From Clostridia bacterium (GTDB lineage: Bacteria > Bacillota > Clostridia > Christensenellales > UBA1242): 14,289 nucleotides of DNA. Location: contig CAAFWB010000110.1 of NCBI GenBank assembly GCA_900766395.1, forward strand, positions 1 through 14,289, given 5' to 3'. Shown here in pieces: positions 11,690-14,289 of the stretch. The position numbers and the translations under genes are program-made. The notes beneath the pieces were generated by a model. That model was not told the origin of the DNA, did not search any database, and was given only the letters and a program-made list of their open reading frames with translations. Position 1 is the stretch's first letter; every line of letters starts with the position of its first letter.

Positions 11690-14149
11690 ATGTTTTACAA
11701 TTTGAATCTATCTGAAAATGCACTAAAAGCAATAAAAAAAGCTGGACGCATTGCACTCAAATATGGCTCAAATCAAGTGGGAACAGAGCATTTGCTCTAT
11801 GGGCTTTGTGAAATCAAAGATTCTCCAAGCCGCGATATTCTTGCAAAGTTTGGGATTAATTCAAAATCCATTGAGGAAATTTTTGCCGAAGAAGACGAAG
11901 TCCAACCAATTGAAAGCAGTGTTGAACTCACACCTCGCTCAAAAGAAGTGCTTAAAATTGCGGGGAGCATTGCAACAGGACTTGGACATAACTACATTGG
12001 CACAGAGCATATTCTATACGCCTTGCTTTCAATGACCGACTCCTATGCTGTCCAAATCATCGCTGGCGTGTTTGGAGTTAATGTTTCGATGCTACGAAAC
12101 AAAGTTGCCGCTTTCATTCAAGGCAGAAGTTCGGTTGACGAAAACGAAGAGAGTGCGGGTGAAAATCTTGAAGCGCAAAACATTCAAAAAAGCGCGCTTC
12201 CTGAAAAACTTTTGGAGATGGGCATTGACCTCACGCAAAAAGCAAAAGACGGAAAAATTGATCCTATAATTGGACGCGAACAAGAAATTGAACGCATGAT
12301 TGAAATTCTATGCCGAAAAACAAAAAACAACCCTGTTCTCATTGGTGAGGCGGGGGTTGGAAAAACTGCTGTTGTTGAAGGGCTTGCGCTTGCAATAACA
12401 AGCGGAAATGTCCCAGAACTTCTCAAAGACAAAATCATTTTTTCGCTTGATATTGGCTCGCTTATGTCTGGGACAAAATATCGCGGGACAATGGAAGAAA
12501 AACTCAAAGATGCAATAAATACCATCATTTCGAACAAAAATATTATTGTGTTTATTGACGAATTGCACACTCTTGCACAAGCTGGGGCAGAAAAGGGCGA
12601 AGTTAATCCGTCAGACATTCTCAAACCTTATCTTGCTCGTGGCGAACTTCAAACAATCGGTGCGACAACAACTGAAGAATATCGCAAATATATCGAAAAA
12701 GACAAGGCGCTTGAAAGAAGATTTCAACCTGTTCTTGTCAATCCTCCAACCGTTGAGCAGACCATTGAGATTTTGAAAGGTCTTCGAGATTCGTTTGAAG
12801 CATTCCACAAAGTGACAATCACTGATGAGGCGATTGAGCAAGCAGTGACACTTTCGGATAGATATATCACTGACCGCAACTTGCCAGACAAGGCGATTGA
12901 CCTTGTTGATCAAGCGAGTTCGCGGGCAAAACTAAACTTTTCGACCAAGCCACTTGCCGTTCGAGAAAAGGAAGAAAAAATCAAACAGCTTTCAGCGAAC
13001 CGAGACGAAGCATCAATGCAAAGAAACTATGAAAAAGCAGCGTTGTTTCAACAACAAATCATAAAACTTGAAAATGAACTTGACGATTTTTCACGCCAAC
13101 AAGCAAAGTCGAACAAAAACTCAAACTGCATAACAGGAAATGATATTGCTCACATTGTTTCGCTTTGGACAGGAATTCCAGTCACAAAAATCACTGAAAC
13201 AGAAAAACAAAAACTCATGCATCTTGAAGAAACTTTGCATAAACGTGTTGTTGGACAAGAAGAAGCGGTTAGTTCTGTTGCAAATGCAATCAGACGAAGC
13301 CGTGTTGGTCTTCAAGATTCACGCCGCCCAATTGGTTCATTCTTGTTTTTGGGACAAACCGGCGTTGGAAAAACCGAACTTTGCAAGGCGATTGCACAAG
13401 CAATGTTTGATGACGAAAAAAACATCATAAGACTCGACATGAGTGAATATATGGAACAACATTCGGTTGCAAAACTCTTTGGTGCTCCACCGGGATATGT
13501 TGGATATGACGAAGGTGGGCAACTCACCGAGCAAGTGCGTCGCAGACCATATTCGGTTGTTTTGTTTGACGAAATTGAAAAGGCACACCCAGACGTGTTC
13601 AATGCATTGCTCCAAATTCTTGATGACGGAAGACTCACGGATAATCAAGGAAGGACGGTGAATTTCCGCAACACAATTTTGATTATGACAAGCAATGTTG
13701 GAGCGGCAGAAGTTAAAGCACAAACAAATGCTCTTGGTTTCTCTCAGGAAGCAGACCGCGGGGAACTATCATATGAGCAAACCCGCAAAATATATATGGA
13801 TTGTTTGAAACGCAAATTCAAACCCGAGTTTTTGAACCGTATTGATGTCATAACAGTGTTCCACAATCTCACGCGTGATGATTTGCTCAAAATTGCAACA
13901 ATACTAATTTCCGACTTGTCAAAACGCTTGGAAAAACAAGGACTCAAACTCAATCTAACCTACGAAGCACTGGAGTTTATTGTGGATAACGGCGGAAGCA
14001 GTGAATATGGTGCAAGACCGCTCAAACGATTTATTCAACAACACGTTGAAGACCTTATTGCCGAAAAGATTCTCATGGGCGAACTCAAAAGCGAAGGGGA
14101 GATCACAATTGATTGCAAAAATGGCGAACTTCAATTTGTTTCTAACTAA
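11690..14149 (+). CDS. clpC: AAA+ unfoldase ClpC
   Basis: An 819-residue Hsp100 ATPase that unfolds tagged proteins and feeds them to ClpP. Domains: tandem Clp N repeats (about 1-145, the pArg docking region in Bacillus), AAA-1 with Walker A GEAGVGKT (219-226) and Walker B FIDE (288-291), a middle coiled coil with a UVR-like stretch (about 425-470), and AAA-2 with Walker A GQTGVGKT (555-562), Walker B LFDE (625-628) and EYGARPLKR near the end. Leu682-Gly-Phe684 is the ClpP-docking tripeptide, so it should work with ClpP, whose gene is not in the window. The ATG at 11690 follows AGGAGGAG; an upstream in-frame ATG at 11651 lies inside mcsB and would add 13 foreign residues. Length is normal (about 810-820). 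Confidence 0.97.
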   Translation: MFYNLNLSENALKAIKKAGRIALKYGSNQVGTEHLLYGLCEIKDSPSRDILAKFGINSKSIEEIFAEEDEVQPIESSVELTPRSKEVLKIAGSIATGLGHNYIGTEHILYALLSMTDSYAVQIIAGVFGVNVSMLRNKVAAFIQGRSSVDENEESAGENLEAQNIQKSALPEKLLEMGIDLTQKAKDGKIDPIIGREQEIERMIEILCRKTKNNPVLIGEAGVGKTAVVEGLALAITSGNVPELLKDKIIFSLDIGSLMSGTKYRGTMEEKLKDAINTIISNKNIIVFIDELHTLAQAGAEKGEVNPSDILKPYLARGELQTIGATTTEEYRKYIEKDKALERRFQPVLVNPPTVEQTIEILKGLRDSFEAFHKVTITDEAIEQAVTLSDRYITDRNLPDKAIDLVDQASSRAKLNFSTKPLAVREKEEKIKQLSANRDEASMQRNYEKAALFQQQIIKLENELDDFSRQQAKSNKNSNCITGNDIAHIVSLWTGIPVTKITETEKQKLMHLEETLHKRVVGQEEAVSSVANAIRRSRVGLQDSRRPIGSFLFLGQTGVGKTELCKAIAQAMFDDEKNIIRLDMSEYMEQHSVAKLFGAPPGYVGYDEGGQLTEQVRRRPYSVVLFDEIEKAHPDVFNALLQILDDGRLTDNQGRTVNFRNTILIMTSNVGAAEVKAQTNALGFSQEADRGELSYEQTRKIYMDCLKRKFKPEFLNRIDVITVFHNLTRDDLLKIATILISDLSKRLEKQGLKLNLTYEALEFIVDNGGSSEYGARPLKRFIQQHVEDLIAEKILMGELKSEGEITIDCKNGELQFVSN

Positions 14150-14156
14150 ATTTGTT

Positions 14157-14184
14157 TTGAAAAAAAATATCATTTTGCTATAAT
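14157..14184 (+). promoter_or_regulatory. hpf promoter
   Basis: TTGAAA (14157-14162), 16-base spacer, TATAAT (14179-14184) with a TGC extended -10, the same nonamer as in the 51-residue gene promoter. The predicted start near 14191 coincides with the AGGGGG ribosome site (14191-14196). Confidence 0.7.
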
Positions 14185-14203
14185 AATATCAGGGGGAAAA
14201 ATT

Positions 14204-14270
14204 ATGAAAATTGAAATTGTTGAAAGAAATTATGATGTTGGAAAAAGGCTTCAAAGTTTGATTGAGAAAA
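14204..14270 (+). CDS. hpf: Ribosome hibernation promoting factor, 5' fragment
   Basis: Twenty-two genuine residues are present, beginning MKIEIVERNYDVGKRLQSLI, after an AGGGGG site with 7 bases of spacing. The pattern (strand, N-x-x-V, then the helix LxxxIEKK) fits the N terminus of HPF/RaiA proteins, which bind the 30S subunit and dimerise or silence ribosomes in slow growth. The frame stays open to the window end, but bases from 14271 on are sequencing adapter, so the following Ile-Gly-Arg-Ala-His are not real. The identification rests on a short fragment and on context next to clpC; other proteins with a similar start are possible. Confidence 0.65.
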
Positions 14271-14289
14271 AGATCGGAAGAGCACACGT
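14271..14289. other. Illumina TruSeq adapter sequence at the contig end (artefact)
   Basis: AGATCGGAAGAGCACACGT is identical to the first 19 bases of the TruSeq read-1 adapter. An exact match of this length at the extreme end of a contig is not expected by chance. These bases do not belong to the organism. Confidence 0.97.

Noticed and set aside
12184..12624. 146-residue open frame antisense to clpC
   Set aside because: It is a frame shadow of a conserved AAA+ coding region, with serine-rich, unconserved-looking translation and no ribosome site seen. The other long antisense frames in clpC and tex were rejected likewise.

Overview
The window is AT-rich chromosomal DNA with short intergenic gaps, Shine-Dalgarno starts (AGGAGG-like) and the standard stop codons. 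The gene set (MazF/EndoA toxin, AcpS, YqeY, MnmA, Y-family polymerase, Tex, and mcsA-mcsB-clpC followed by an hpf start) points to a low-GC Bacillota, Clostridia-like bacterium. The last 19 bases (14271-14289) match the start of the Illumina TruSeq read adapter exactly. This is therefore the raw end of a short-read contig, probably from a metagenome, and the hpf gene there is cut by an artefact rather than by biology.

Layout. 1-94: downstream flank of mazF with its terminator. 95-1124 (minus): mazF/endoA, a small acidic ORF in the antitoxin position, a terminator, then acpS. 1248-1403 (plus): a 51-residue single-pass membrane peptide with a strong promoter. 1404-1592: 189 bases without a gene but full of inverted repeats. 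1593-1814 (minus): a DUF378 membrane protein. 1919-4597 (plus): yqeY, metallophosphoesterase, zinc-ribbon/TM2 protein and mnmA, each overlapping the next by 1-4 bases. 4594-5805 (minus): Y-family DNA polymerase, overlapping the mnmA stop. 5873-9813 (plus): degenerate amidohydrolase-like protein, tex and an unknown gene. 9838-9867: bidirectional terminator. 9875-10327 (minus): divergent ndk. 10457-14149 (plus): mcsA-mcsB-clpC. 14204-14270: 5' end of hpf. No gap between genes exceeds 300 bases. I found no tRNA, rRNA, CRISPR array, insertion sequence or prophage gene.

How the genes relate. mcsA-mcsB-clpC is the protein-arginine-phosphate tagging and unfolding system of Gram-positive bacteria; hpf beside it fits a stress/quiescence neighbourhood. 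The acpS-mazEF order echoes the acpS-ydcC-alr-ndoAI-ndoA order of Bacillus, but alr is absent and the antitoxin-position ORF does not look like the usual ribbon-helix-helix protein. YqeY, MnmA, EndoA, Tex and HPF all act on tRNA, mRNA or translation.

Most worth a second look: an amidohydrolase-fold protein that has lost most of its metal ligands and sits upstream of tex; the unfamiliar EndoA partner; a 74-residue McsA with one zinc site in an operon without ctsR; a nucleoside diphosphate kinase with a six-residue insertion near the active site; the 51-residue membrane peptide and the structured gap after it; and the 243-residue unknown gene with different codon use.
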